Assembly (NCBI RefSeq): GCF_022808775.1
Contig: NZ_JAKZLA010000004.1
Coordinates: 310,001-374,000, forward strand
Reading direction: 5' to 3'
DNA length: 64,000 nucleotides
Origin: Geothrix terrae
Lineage (GTDB): Bacteria > Acidobacteriota > Holophagae > Holophagales > Holophagaceae
The notes under the pieces were generated by a model. The model did no database searches. It was not told where the DNA came from and saw only the letters and a list, made by a program, of their open reading frames with translations. Within the stretch, counting starts at the first letter, position 1, and each line of letters opens with the position of its first letter. Below are positions 43,863-53,219 of the stretch, in pieces. The position numbers and the translations under genes were made by a program.

Positions 43863-45506
43863 ATGTCTATGCACCACGGACCTTACGCATTCCATTCCCG
43901 CCAGACCTCCGGAGTCCGTTTTCGTTTCGACCCAGTTCAAGGCCGGAGGCACCGGTCCCTCGCGGCCCTCGTGTCCGAACTGCTCCTGAAGCGGACTGAA
44001 ATGAATGCCATTCTCGACACGACTCCAAACGCCGTCTGCATCCTGTCCAAGGACGGGGTCACCCGGTGCAATCCCGCTGCCCTCCGGATGTTTGGTGCCA
44101 CCTCCCTCGATGAGCTTCGGGAAACCTTCGGAAGGAATGTGGAGGGGTTCACCCTTCGATGGCCAGGCAGCCAGTTCCCCCTCCGCGAGGAGGAGCGCCC
44201 GCTCACACGCGCCCTCTCGGGGGAACGGTTGACCGAAATTGTTCTGGCCACCCACGCTGGGACCGGCGATGAAATCATCCTCCGGATCACGGCCGCGCCC
44301 ATTCTGAACATGGGCCGCATCATCGGTGCCGTGGGCGTCCACTCGGATATCACCTGGGGAAGGCGGGTGGGAGTTCCCCCTGCCCCATCTGGCCAGGAGC
44401 CGCTGATGGGGAGCGGGCGGCCAGGCCAACCCACGCACCCGCTCTCGAAGGAACAGGCACTCCGGGAACAGGCGGAAGCAGAACTCCACAGGGCTCACAC
44501 GGAGATCCAGGAGCTGAAGAAGCATCTTCAGGCGGGGCACGCGTACCTGTTCCAGGAGACCAACCGCACCTACAACTTCGGTGAGGTGATCGGACAAAGC
44601 CGCTGCCTGGAGGACGTTTTCTACCGGGTCGAAGCCGTGGCACCGCAGGATTCGACGGTGCTGCTGTTGGGCGAGACGGGAACGGGCAAAGGACTGGTGG
44701 CCCGCGCCATCCACAGCAGGAGCCTGCGCAAGCACCGCCCCCTCATCACCGTCAACTGCACAGCCCTGCCCGGCAACCTGATTGAAAGCGAGCTCTTCGG
44801 GCGCGAGAAGGGCGCCTTCACGGGGGCCAGTTCCCAGCAGCTGGGCCGATTCGAACTGGCCGACAAGGGCACCATCCTCCTGGACGAGATTGGCGATCTG
44901 CCTTTCGAGCTGCAGGCCAAACTGCTGCACGTCATCCAGGAAGGTGAGTTCAGCCGCCTGGGCAGCGCAAAGACGGTGAAGGTCGATGTCCGCATCATCG
45001 CGGCCACGAACCGGGACCTCTACGAGGAGATCCGGCTGGGCCGCTTCCGGGAGGATCTGTTCTACCGGCTCAACATCTTTCCCATCACCGTGCCCCCCCT
45101 GCGGGAGCGCAAAGAGGACATCCCCCTGCTCGTCGAGTATTTTCTTGATAAATTCAACCGCAAGCTTGGGAAAAACATCCGAATGGTCACCAACGGCACC
45201 ATGGATGATCTCATGGCCCACTCCTGGCCCGGCAATGTGCGGGAGCTGGAGAGCGTCATCGAGAGGGCCGTGATCATCTCCAAGGGCACGACCTTGCAGG
45301 TGCTGGATCATTTCGAGGCCCCCTCCCTGGCCGGGCCGCAGGATGAAGGGAAGCCGCTGGTCGATCTGGAGCGCGACTACATCGATCAGGTGCTGCGGAA
45401 GACCAACTGGAGGATCGAGGGCAGCAACGGGGCGGCCCGCATCCTCGGCCTGAATCCGAGCACCCTCCGCGGCCGGATGCGGAAGGAGGGCATCCACCGC
45501 CCCTGA
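43863..45506 (+). CDS. Sigma-54-dependent transcriptional activator, PAS-AAA+-Fis
   Basis: A 547-residue enhancer-binding protein. A PAS domain occupies about residues 45-160 (LDTTPNAVCILSKDGVTRCNPAALRMFGATSLDEL), followed by a Gly/Pro-rich linker, a short coiled coil and the AAA+ domain. All key elements are intact: Walker A LGETGTGKGLVARAIH, the sigma-54 contact loop GAFTGA, Walker B TILLDEIGDLP and the arginine-rich PPLRERKEDIPLL. The C-terminus is a Fis HTH (NWRIEGSNGAARILGLNPSTLRGRM). The ATG giving MSMHHGPYAF is preceded by GGGGGCTG. It is divergent from the FeS/NrfD operon and probably switches it on in response to a redox or ligand cue at the PAS domain. Confidence 0.93.
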   Translation: MSMHHGPYAFHSRQTSGVRFRFDPVQGRRHRSLAALVSELLLKRTEMNAILDTTPNAVCILSKDGVTRCNPAALRMFGATSLDELRETFGRNVEGFTLRWPGSQFPLREEERPLTRALSGERLTEIVLATHAGTGDEIILRITAAPILNMGRIIGAVGVHSDITWGRRVGVPPAPSGQEPLMGSGRPGQPTHPLSKEQALREQAEAELHRAHTEIQELKKHLQAGHAYLFQETNRTYNFGEVIGQSRCLEDVFYRVEAVAPQDSTVLLLGETGTGKGLVARAIHSRSLRKHRPLITVNCTALPGNLIESELFGREKGAFTGASSQQLGRFELADKGTILLDEIGDLPFELQAKLLHVIQEGEFSRLGSAKTVKVDVRIIAATNRDLYEEIRLGRFREDLFYRLNIFPITVPPLRERKEDIPLLVEYFLDKFNRKLGKNIRMVTNGTMDDLMAHSWPGNVRELESVIERAVIISKGTTLQVLDHFEAPSLAGPQDEGKPLVDLERDYIDQVLRKTNWRIEGSNGAARILGLNPSTLRGRMRKEGIHRP

Positions 45507-45648
45507 CCAGGCGGAGGCCCGTCGCATTTGGCGAATCCGCACCATGGCGCGGTGGGTCACGCCAGGATTTCGGCTGTGCCAGCAGGCATGGGTCGATCAA
45601 GCTGTACATCTATAACAATTAAGATTAATTTTTTATCTTTACATTGTC

Positions 45649-45664
45649 TGGCATGTGATTTGAC
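45649..45664 (+). promoter_or_regulatory. Sigma-54-like promoter of the coiled-coil gene
   Basis: TGGCATG-TGAT-TTGAC matches the minus-strand element at 43573-43588 at every non-spacer position. It stands about 80 bp before the start of the coiled-coil gene, as the other does before the ferredoxin gene. An AT-rich stretch just upstream (45610-45640) could serve as a bend or IHF site. Confidence 0.55.
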
Positions 45665-45742
45665 ACCTCCAGGTCCAGGTCGTCAAAGGGCAGGTGCTGG
45701 GCCCTGGACCGACATTCCAACCCTTCTGGACTGGATGGAACG

Positions 45743-46069
45743 ATGCGCGTCAACGAAGGCGTCCCTCTGCCTCCCCCCTCCTCTTTCTCAAGGCGAAAGG
45801 CCGACACCGAGCGGCTGGAGGCCCAGCTCGCGGAATGGACCGCGACCATCGCGCAGGCCCGCGCCAGGGCGAAGCGGTGCAGGTCAGACACCGGGCTCGA
45901 ATTCGACCGGATCGCGGATGAGCTGCAACTCCTGCGGAATGAGGCTGGCGCCCAGGTCATGCGCCTGAAAGGTTCGACCGGCCTCGACGGGGAGGGCCTG
46001 CTGACGGAACTGGACAACCGATGGGAGCTCCTTCGCACCCGCCTTCGGCGGGCCGAAGCTGAGATCTGA
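45743..46069 (+). CDS. Small soluble coiled-coil protein (sll1863-like)
   Basis: A 108-residue, almost wholly helical protein: heptads in ERLEAQLAEWTATIAQARARAKRC and FDRIADELQLLRNEAGAQVMRLK, then a Trp-containing helix ELDNRWELLRTRLRRAEAEI. This length and pattern resembles the small sll1863-type stress-response coiled-coil proteins, though I am matching by pattern only. It sits downstream of a sigma-54-like promoter nearly identical to that of the redox operon, so it may belong to the same regulon. Confidence 0.6.
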   Translation: MRVNEGVPLPPPSSFSRRKADTERLEAQLAEWTATIAQARARAKRCRSDTGLEFDRIADELQLLRNEAGAQVMRLKGSTGLDGEGLLTELDNRWELLRTRLRRAEAEI

Positions 46070-46167
46070 GCGGATGTCGAAGGTGATCCATGGGGGTGAG
46101 GAATCTGAATGGCGATGGGACGGCAGGCGGTGCCCTTCTGTCATTGGAAAAGGAGGGCGGTTACCCT

Positions 46168-46830
46168 GTGAGGCCCCATCTCACAGCAGACCCAGTCCCA
46201 GCTCTCCCGAGGCATCGCTTGCACCAGCCCACACCCTACCCAGTCCCCATTGAAGCCCTCCGCCAACCCCGGGGCTGGCTGTGGCGGGCCCTTGGGCGGG
46301 CCTACCTGCGCCTGGGCGGCTGGCGCATCGAGGGGGCCTTCCCGGAGGATCCCAAGTTCACCACCATCGTGGCCCCCCACACCTCGAACTGGGATTTCGT
46401 GGTGGGCGTGGCGGTGGTCTTCGCCCTGGAGCTGCGCGTGTCCTGGCTGGGCAAGCACTCCCTCTTCCAGACCCCCCTCAGGCGCTTCTTCCTCTGGCTG
46501 GGCGGCATTCCCGTGAACCGGCAGGTGCGCCACGGGGTGGTGGATGCCTGCGTGAAGGCCTTCGAGGGCGTCCCCGCCCTCCTGCTGGCCCTGGCGCCCG
46601 AGGGCACCCGCAAGGGCGCGAGCCAGTGGCGATCCGGCTTCTACTGGATCGCGACGGCGGCCGACGTGCCCATCTGGCCTGTGGGCTTCGACTTCCGCGA
46701 CCACGTGATCCGGCTGATGCCCGTGTTCCACCCCACCGGGAACCTGGAGACGGACCTTCCGCTCATCCAGGCCCTGTTCGACCGCGTGCATGGCCTGCGG
46801 GAGCGCCCCTTGGAAGCCCCCGGAAGCTGA
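46168..46830 (+). CDS. Lysophospholipid/1-acylglycerol-phosphate acyltransferase family protein
   Basis: A ~220-residue acyltransferase: HX4D motif in VAPHTSNWDFVVG, LGGIPVNRQ as the second motif, and ALAPEGTRKGASQWRSGFYWIA as the third, the phosphate-binding EGTR. These match PlsC-type enzymes. The GTG start is chosen because AAAAGGAGGG precedes it; an ATG at 46090 would add 26 residues of unlike composition. It may remodel phospholipids or a specialised lipid. Confidence 0.82.
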   Translation: MRPHLTADPVPALPRHRLHQPTPYPVPIEALRQPRGWLWRALGRAYLRLGGWRIEGAFPEDPKFTTIVAPHTSNWDFVVGVAVVFALELRVSWLGKHSLFQTPLRRFFLWLGGIPVNRQVRHGVVDACVKAFEGVPALLLALAPEGTRKGASQWRSGFYWIATAADVPIWPVGFDFRDHVIRLMPVFHPTGNLETDLPLIQALFDRVHGLRERPLEAPGS

Positions 46831-46854
46831 GGCCGCCCCTATCGGAGAGCGGCG

Positions 46855-49728
46855 CTATTTCAGCGTGAACGCCACCGCGGCACCCTTGGCCTGGCCGGTG
46901 CGGACCTGGAAGACCCGCGTCGGATCGGCCTTGGCGGTGTCGAGCAGCCAGCCGAGCACCCCCTTGGCGCGGGCGTCCGCCAGCTGGGCCAGGTCCGTGG
47001 GATCCACCTTCTGGACGCCCAGCAGGCGCTGCTCCATCTCCGCAGGGGGCGGGGGCGGCGCGGGTTTCTCGCCCTTGGCGGGCTTGGGCGCGGGGAAGGC
47101 GGCGTCATAGGCGGCCTTGAGCCAGCGCTCCCGCTCGCCGGGCGGCACGGGGGCGTCCTCCGCCTTGAGCCCCTGGGCCCGGGTGCGGCGCAGCAGCGCT
47201 TCGAGCGACGCCTTGCGCAGGGCCCCGCCGTCCTGGCCTTCGTCCACGGCGCCCTCGGCTTCAAGGCGCAGCTCCGGCCGCTCGTGGAGAGCCTTCGCCA
47301 GGGCCTGGAGCTTGGCGGTGCCCGCGGTGTCCAGGGTGCTGGAGCCCGGCGCGAAGGCCAGGCTGCTGAGGTCGCCGGAGTCGCCGCCGAAGAGTTTGCC
47401 GATCAGCGTGAAGGGTGAGGTGGCGATCTTCCCCAGTAGGTTGAAGATGGCCTTCCACACGAGCTTTCCGTACTTCACGTCGGGATCGTCGAGGTTGCCC
47501 TCGATGGGCAGGTCGAAGGCGATGACGCCCCGCCGGTCGCGCAGGATCGCCAGGCCCAGCTTCACGGGCAGGCCCGTGGCGTCGGGGCTCTGCACCTTCT
47601 CCCCCAGGTAGAACTGGTCGAGCTTCACGGCGTTCTCGGACTTCAGGTTCCGATGGTCAATGCGCAGGCGGGCGTCCACGTCCAGCTTGCCCTTCTGCAC
47701 GGTGTAGCCCAGGTACTTGCCCGTGTAGGGGGTGAAGTCCGTGAGGTCGGCACCCAGGATCTTCAGCGCCACGTCCGTGTCCAGGTCGTGACGCAGGGGC
47801 ATGGCGTGGCCCGTGATGGTGATGGGCGCCAGGCCCCCGGCCCGGCCCTTGAAATCCACCTTGGACACCGCGTCGGGATGGCCGGAGAGGCCCAGGTAGC
47901 TGCCCTCCAGGTCGCTGAGCACCAGGGCCGCATTGGGCTGCACGGAGCGGTCGATGAAGCTGAGGCGCCCGCCGGCGATGGCGAGCTTGGCGATGGCCAG
48001 GTCCGGCGCGGCGGCGGGGGTGGCGGGAACCACGGCGGCGGTGACGGCCGGGGGTTTGCCCTCGGGAGCCAGGCGCAGGGCCCGGGCCACGTTGGTGCTG
48101 CCGTCCGGCTGCATCACCAGCCGGCCCTCAGGCTCGGTCCAGTCCACGGCCTGGATGGCCACGGACATGGGCGCCGTGCGGATGTCCGCGCCGGTCAGGC
48201 GCAGCGCCTTCCAGCGCACGAAGGGCTCGTTCAGGCCCGCATCCCGGGCCTCCAGGGACTGCACGGAGGCCGCGCCCTGATAGGAGATCCCGTCGGTCTT
48301 GCGGCCCTCGAAGGCGAAGCGCACGCGGCCGTCGGCCCCCAGCTTCCCGGAGGCGATGCGCAGGTCCAGGGCCGTGTCCAGGTAGGGATCCCAGGGTGCC
48401 AACTCCAACCCCTCGGCCTTCAGCTGGAGGTCGCCCGTGGCCTTCAAGGGCGCCAGGCGGCCCTCCACCTTGAGGGAGCCGGTACCCAGCTTCAGGTCCA
48501 GCGAAGCTTGGCTGCTGGCCTTGGGATCCAGGCTCAGATCCTGCCAGCGAAGGTTCACGTCCGTGGCCTCCACCTTCACGGGGCGCACCGGGCCCAGGTC
48601 CTCCCACCCGAGCCGGAAGCCCTTCAGGGCCAGGTCGCGGATCAGGAGCTGGAGCGGTTTCTCGTCCTTCTTCTTCTCCTTGGGCGTGGGCGGCGCGAGG
48701 AGGCGCACCACGTTCAGGGCGCCATCCTTGGCGGCTTGGACCCGGAGGATGCCCTGCTCGGCGGTGATGGAGCCCAGTACCACCGAGGGCACCAGCAGGT
48801 CGGCCTTGCCATCCTTGACCTCGAGCGAGGGCAGCTCGATGGCGGGCTCGGCGACACCGCGCTCGGCGATCTTCAGGTCCTTCACGCTGAGATCCAGCCC
48901 CGACAGTTCCGCGACGTGGCGGCCCTTGGACCACTCGAAGCGGTACTGGGCCCGCACGGTGCCCGTGCCGCTGCGGATCTCGCTGGAGACCTGCTCCTGC
49001 TCATAGGGGCGGTACTTGGGCAGCGACAGGTTCTCCAGCAGCAGGGTGCCCTTGGAGGCGAAGGGCTGGAAGCCCAGGTCCCCCTTCCAGGCCACGTGCT
49101 CCTTGGCCTCCGTCCAGGCCTCCAGGGAGACGCCGCTGCGATGGCCCACCTCGGTGCGCAGGTTGTCCAGGCGGAAGGCGATGGGCCCCAGCTCCGAATG
49201 GAAGGGGGCCGAGGCGGACCGGTCCGTGAACTCCACCCGCCCGTCCTGGAGCTGGAAGCGGCGGACATCCAGGATCCAGGCCGAAGGTGGCGCCTCCTGG
49301 GCGGGAGTGCCCGGCTTCTGCTCCTCTTCGAGCAGATCCTGGAAGTTGAGGCGTCCCTCGGGGTCCAGGGCCGTCCGGACGGTGAGGCCATCGACCTCGA
49401 TGATCGCGAACCCCACCGTGTGGCGCAGGAGCCGCCAGACGTAGGGATTCACATAGGCGCGCCGGAGGGTGATCCAGTCGCCGCCGCCCCGCTCGGCCAC
49501 CCGCAGGCCTTCGACGGTGACCCCGAAGGTGAAGGGGTTGAACCGCAGCCGGGCCAGGGTGGTAGGGCGTTTCAGAGCCCGGGTGGCCGCCCGCTCGATC
49601 CGGGGTTTCGCCAGGGCCGGAATCAGGAAGAAGCCCGCCAGGACCCACAGCGCGTAGATTCCCGCCAGCACGAGGATCAACCGGCGCCACCGGCGGAGGA
49701 AGGCCGAGAGGGAGGCTGGAATGGGCAT
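46855..49728 (-). CDS. DUF748 (AsmA-like) envelope protein
   Basis: A 957-residue protein with one N-terminal span (LILVLAGIYALWVLAGFFLIPALA) and a very long periplasmic beta-rich region. It has repeated strands like those of AsmA/TamB bridge proteins (LNFQDLLEEEQKPG, LEGSYLGLSGHPDAVSKVDFKG, TPYTGKYLGYTVQKGKLDVDARL). The DUF748 signature near residues 690-770 ends in IATSPFTLIGKLFGG. AsmA-like proteins are thought to move lipids between membranes. The C-terminus has an OmpA-like tail (SSLAFAPGSSTLD...). It is convergent with the acyltransferase. Confidence 0.85.
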   Translation of the reverse strand: MPIPASLSAFLRRWRRLILVLAGIYALWVLAGFFLIPALAKPRIERAATRALKRPTTLARLRFNPFTFGVTVEGLRVAERGGGDWITLRRAYVNPYVWRLLRHTVGFAIIEVDGLTVRTALDPEGRLNFQDLLEEEQKPGTPAQEAPPSAWILDVRRFQLQDGRVEFTDRSASAPFHSELGPIAFRLDNLRTEVGHRSGVSLEAWTEAKEHVAWKGDLGFQPFASKGTLLLENLSLPKYRPYEQEQVSSEIRSGTGTVRAQYRFEWSKGRHVAELSGLDLSVKDLKIAERGVAEPAIELPSLEVKDGKADLLVPSVVLGSITAEQGILRVQAAKDGALNVVRLLAPPTPKEKKKDEKPLQLLIRDLALKGFRLGWEDLGPVRPVKVEATDVNLRWQDLSLDPKASSQASLDLKLGTGSLKVEGRLAPLKATGDLQLKAEGLELAPWDPYLDTALDLRIASGKLGADGRVRFAFEGRKTDGISYQGAASVQSLEARDAGLNEPFVRWKALRLTGADIRTAPMSVAIQAVDWTEPEGRLVMQPDGSTNVARALRLAPEGKPPAVTAAVVPATPAAAPDLAIAKLAIAGGRLSFIDRSVQPNAALVLSDLEGSYLGLSGHPDAVSKVDFKGRAGGLAPITITGHAMPLRHDLDTDVALKILGADLTDFTPYTGKYLGYTVQKGKLDVDARLRIDHRNLKSENAVKLDQFYLGEKVQSPDATGLPVKLGLAILRDRRGVIAFDLPIEGNLDDPDVKYGKLVWKAIFNLLGKIATSPFTLIGKLFGGDSGDLSSLAFAPGSSTLDTAGTAKLQALAKALHERPELRLEAEGAVDEGQDGGALRKASLEALLRRTRAQGLKAEDAPVPPGERERWLKAAYDAAFPAPKPAKGEKPAPPPPPAEMEQRLLGVQKVDPTDLAQLADARAKGVLGWLLDTAKADPTRVFQVRTGQAKGAAVAFTLK

Positions 49729-49880
49729 GGAAGAAGCATAGACCTTCCCGTGCGGTGTGATTCAAGCCACTTCCTGTTCTCAACCACCTCCCGGGACGGC
49801 TATCCTCCTTCCGTCGCGGTGCCGCCAGGACTGCCACCCCCGAGCGTGTCGGCGCACCGCTGGACCGAGAGGCTTGTGTC

Positions 49881-51200
49881 ATGTCGGCACGACGCGTGGT
49901 GATCCTGGGAGCCGCCGGACGCGACTTCCATAACTTCAACACCGTGTACCGGGACAACCCCGCGTACCAGGTGGTGGCCTTCACCGCCACCCAGATCCCG
50001 GGCATTGAGGGCCGCCGCTACCCGGCCGTGCTCGCCGGGAAGCTCTACCCGGAAGGCATCCCCATCCTGGACGAATCGGAGCTGGTGGACCTCATCCACC
50101 GCGAGAAGGTGGATGTGGCCGTCTTCTCCTATTCGGATGTCACCCACGCCACGGTGATGCACCTGGCCAGCCTCTGCATCGCGCACGGCTGCGACTTCGA
50201 GCTGCTGGGCGCGGACAAGACCATGATCAAGTCCACCAAGCCCGTCATCGGCATCACCGCCGTGCGCACGGGCGCCGGCAAGAGCCAGACCACCCGCTAC
50301 ATCAGCAACATCCTGAAGAAGCTCGGCAAGAAGGTCGTGGCCATCCGCCACCCCATGCCCTACGGCGACCTGGCCAAGCAGGCCTGCCAGCGCTTCGCGG
50401 ACTACGGCGACTTGGACAAGCACGAATGCACCATCGAGGAGCGCGAGGAGTACGAGCCCCACATCGACAACGGCTTCGTGGTCTACGCCGGCGTGGACTA
50501 CGAGCAGATCATCCGCAGCGCGGAGAAGGAGGCCGACGTCATCCTCTGGGACGGCGGCAACAACGACCTGCCCTTCTACAAGAGCGACCTGCACCTCTGC
50601 GTCGCGGATCCCCTGCGTTCCGGCCATGAGATGGCCTACCACCCGGGCGAGGCCAACTTCCGCATGGCCGACATCATCCTCATCAACAAGTGCGACAGCG
50701 CCAAGGAGGCCGACATCAAGGCCATCGAGGACAACGCCGCCCGGGTGAACCCGAAGGCCCGCGTCATCCGCGCCCACAGCCCCGTCACCTGCGACCGCCC
50801 GGAGCTCGTGAAGGGCAAGCGCGCCCTCGTCATCGAGGACGGGCCTACCCTCACCCACGGCTCCATGACCTATGGCGCCGGCGTGGTGGCCGCCAAGGCC
50901 GTGGGCGCCCACGAGATCGTGGATCCCACCCCGTACGCCGTGGCCTCCATCGCCGCCACCTACCGCAAGTATCCCAACGCCCAGGGCATCCTGCCCGCCA
51001 TGGGCTACGGCGACCAGCAGGTGAAGGATCTGGAGGCCACCATCGAGGCCACCCCCTGCGACGTGGTGCTCAGCGGCACCCCCATCGACCTTACCCGCGT
51101 CCTCAAGGTCACCAAGCCCATGACCCGCGTCCGCTACGACCTGGCGGAGATCCGGGAGGGGGTGCTGGAGGCCGAGGTGCGCAAGGCCCTTCGGATGTAG
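49881..51200 (+). CDS. P-loop protein of the cyclic 2,3-diphosphoglycerate synthetase-like family
   Basis: A 439-residue protein. It has an N-terminal Rossmann-like domain (VVILGAAGRDFHNFNTVYRDNPAYQVVAFTATQIPG), a P-loop GITAVRTGAGKSQTTRY near residues 129-145, and GGNNDLPFYKSDLHLCVADPLRSGHE, which is typical of the family. Archaeal members make cyclic 2,3-DPG, a thermoprotectant; bacterial members are often annotated as GTPases, and their reaction is unknown. The Shine-Dalgarno is GAGAGG. A strong hairpin follows the stop. It stands alone. Confidence 0.85.
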   Translation: MSARRVVILGAAGRDFHNFNTVYRDNPAYQVVAFTATQIPGIEGRRYPAVLAGKLYPEGIPILDESELVDLIHREKVDVAVFSYSDVTHATVMHLASLCIAHGCDFELLGADKTMIKSTKPVIGITAVRTGAGKSQTTRYISNILKKLGKKVVAIRHPMPYGDLAKQACQRFADYGDLDKHECTIEEREEYEPHIDNGFVVYAGVDYEQIIRSAEKEADVILWDGGNNDLPFYKSDLHLCVADPLRSGHEMAYHPGEANFRMADIILINKCDSAKEADIKAIEDNAARVNPKARVIRAHSPVTCDRPELVKGKRALVIEDGPTLTHGSMTYGAGVVAAKAVGAHEIVDPTPYAVASIAATYRKYPNAQGILPAMGYGDQQVKDLEATIEATPCDVVLSGTPIDLTRVLKVTKPMTRVRYDLAEIREGVLEAEVRKALRM

Positions 51201-51209
51201 GTTTCGCAC

Positions 51210-51239
51210 GGCGGGAGGGGTCATCAAACCCCTCCCGCC
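51210..51239 (+). terminator. Hairpin terminator
   Basis: GGCGGGAGGGGT-CATCAA-ACCCCTCCCGCC is a perfect 12-bp stem, ten bases after the stop of the cDPG-synthetase-like gene. No T-tract follows, and the next gene starts 31 bp later, so attenuation rather than complete termination is possible. Confidence 0.65.
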
Positions 51240-51269
51240 TCAGGTAGGCTCGAAGGTCCCGGAGGTCCC

Positions 51270-52370
51270 ATGACCCGCCTCTTCCAACCCCTCACGCTCC
51301 GCGGTATCACGCTGCCCAACCGCATCGCGGTCTCCCCCATGTGCCAGTACCAGGCCACGGACGGCCTGGCCAACGACTGGCACCTGGTGCACCTGGGCGG
51401 CCTGGCCCAGGGGGGCGCGGGACTGGTGATCACGGAGGCCACGGCGGTGGTGCCCGAGGGCCGCATCAGCCCGGACGATCTGGGCCTCTGGAACAAGGAC
51501 CAGGCCGAGGCCCTCGCCCGCATCGCACGCTTCATCACTTCGCAGGGCGCGGTGCCGGGCATCCAGCTGGCCCACGCGGGACGCAAGGCCTCGAACCCGG
51601 CCCCCTGGAAGGGCAGCGGGAGCCTTACCGCCTCGGCGGGTGGCTGGACGCCCGTGGCCCCCAGTGCCCTGCCCTTCGACGAGGGCTGGACCATGCCCAC
51701 GGCGCTCGATGAACCCGGAATCCTGGCCGTGATCGAAGCCTTCATGGACGCGGCCCGCCGCGCGGTGGCCGCGGGCTTCCAGGTCATCGAGGTCCACGCC
51801 GCCCACGGGTACCTGCTGCACCAGTTCCTGTCACCCCTGTCGAACCACCGCACCGATGCCTACGGCGGCTCCTTCGAGAACCGCACGCGCCTCGTCCGCG
51901 AGGTGGTGGGCGCCCTGCGCAACATCCTGCCCGAGGAGCTGCCCCTCTTCGCGCGGATCTCGGCCACCGATTGGGTGGAGGGCGGCTGGACCCTCGACCA
52001 GTCCGTGGCCCTGGCCAAGGAGCTGAAGGACCTCGGCGTGGATCTGGTGGACTGCTCCTCCGGCGGCCTGGTGCCCCGCGCCGAGATCCCGCTGGGCCCC
52101 GGCTACCAGGTGCCCTTCGCCGCCCGCATCCGCGCCGAGACGGGCCTCCCCACGGGCGCCGTGGGCCTCATCACCGGCGCCGAGCAGGCGGAGCAGATCC
52201 TGGCCCAGGAATCCGCCGACCTGGTGCTGCTGGGCCGCGAGCTCCTGCGCGACCCCCGTTGGCCCCTGCACGCCGCCCAGGCCCTGGGTGCGGAAACCCC
52301 CTGGCCCGCCTCCTACCTCCGCGCCGCCCGGAGCACCACGCCCATGCGGCACCCCCTGGCCAGCCACTGA
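51270..52370 (+). CDS. Old yellow enzyme family NADH:flavin oxidoreductase (YqjM-like)
   Basis: A 366-residue FMN-dependent ene-reductase TIM barrel. It shows the thermophilic-like/YqjM class signatures [11 protein letters not shown] (the Cys modulating FMN), [12 protein letters not shown], the substrate His pair in [32 protein letters not shown], and C-terminal [15 protein letters not shown] for phosphate binding. It reduces activated C=C bonds such as enals or quinone-like electrophiles with NAD(P)H. The next downstream sequence is a heptamer repeat. Confidence 0.93.
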   Translation: MTRLFQPLTLRGITLPNRIAVSPMCQYQATDGLANDWHLVHLGGLAQGGAGLVITEATAVVPEGRISPDDLGLWNKDQAEALARIARFITSQGAVPGIQLAHAGRKASNPAPWKGSGSLTASAGGWTPVAPSALPFDEGWTMPTALDEPGILAVIEAFMDAARRAVAAGFQVIEVHAAHGYLLHQFLSPLSNHRTDAYGGSFENRTRLVREVVGALRNILPEELPLFARISATDWVEGGWTLDQSVALAKELKDLGVDLVDCSSGGLVPRAEIPLGPGYQVPFAARIRAETGLPTGAVGLITGAEQAEQILAQESADLVLLGRELLRDPRWPLHAAQALGAETPWPASYLRAARSTTPMRHPLASH

Positions 52371-52373
52371 CAT

Positions 52374-52398
52374 CTGATAGCTGATAGCTGATAGCTGA
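52374..52398. repeat. Heptamer tandem repeat (CTGATAG)
   Basis: Three exact CTGATAG units and part of a fourth. This is the complement strand of the TATCAGC units found at 32057-32084, so the same short element occurs twice in the window in opposite orientation, both times just outside a stop codon (OYE and ComF here, lon there). Confidence 0.75.
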
Positions 52399-52401
52399 AA
52401 A

Positions 52402-53115
52402 CTACATCGCCCGGAACAGTGTCAGCACCCGCACCTCGTCCGCCCCGCCGTCCTTGAGGGCCTGGGCACAGCGGAGGAGCGTGGTGCCGGTGGTCCACAC
52501 GTCGTCCACCAGCAGCACGATCCCCCGCGGGGCGGCGCCCTGCCGCAACGTGACGGCCTTCCGGGGCAGGCGGCGCCGGGCGCTCTCCGTGCGCGTGGCC
52601 TGGCGCCCGCGCCACCAGCCCTTGGCCAACAGGGTCTCGTAGGGGCGACCGGTGCGATCCGCCACCACCCGCCCGGCCTCGGCGGCCAGGTCGAACCCCC
52701 GCCACAGGCGGCGTGGCAGGGCGCTGGGGGCCGAGGTCACCTGGTCCACCTCCTGCACCCAATCCGGCAGGGCCGCCAGGCCGAGGCGCCGGAGGAGGGC
52801 CCTCCGCCATCCCATCTCGCCCCGCTTGATGTCCGGCAGCACGAGCGCCCCGAAGGGCGGACGCCCGCCGTGGTAGTCCCACAGGGCATCACCCAGCTCC
52901 CAGGCCACCGGCTCCGGGCAGGGACCTTCCGCGTGGGGCAGGGCACACCGGAGGCAGCGTCCTTCGGGAAGGGGCTGCAGACCCTGCCAGCAGCGGGCGC
53001 AGAGGCCAGCCTCGGCTTCCGGGCCCACGGGCCCCAGGCAGCCCCGGCACAGGAGCAGGGACATCCGCGCCTGCGCGAGGCGGGATCGGAGGGTGGCCGG
53101 GAGCATGGGAGGCAT
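52402..53115 (-). CDS. comF: ComF-family phosphoribosyltransferase-like protein
   Basis: A 237-residue protein. Its N-terminal part has paired cysteines (LLCRGCLGP, GLCARCWQG, GRCLRCALP) likely to bind zinc; its C-terminal part is a type I PRTase domain with the PRPP loop VLLVDDVWTTGTTLLRCAQAL. ComF proteins help internalise single-stranded DNA for transformation in some bacteria and are often present without full competence. Two starts (MPPMLP or MLPATL) are possible. No other com gene is visible. Confidence 0.85.
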   Translation of the reverse strand: MPPMLPATLRSRLAQARMSLLLCRGCLGPVGPEAEAGLCARCWQGLQPLPEGRCLRCALPHAEGPCPEPVAWELGDALWDYHGGRPPFGALVLPDIKRGEMGWRRALLRRLGLAALPDWVQEVDQVTSAPSALPRRLWRGFDLAAEAGRVVADRTGRPYETLLAKGWWRGRQATRTESARRRLPRKAVTLRQGAAPRGIVLLVDDVWTTGTTLLRCAQALKDGGADEVRVLTLFRAM

Positions 53116-53219
53116 CTTAACGGAATGTATTTCGGTGCTAGGATCGCCGGAAGCCCTTGGCCCATCATCCCTGGAATCCCCTTCCGGGCCCCCGTCCCGG
53201 ATCGCATGGAGTGTTGTTC

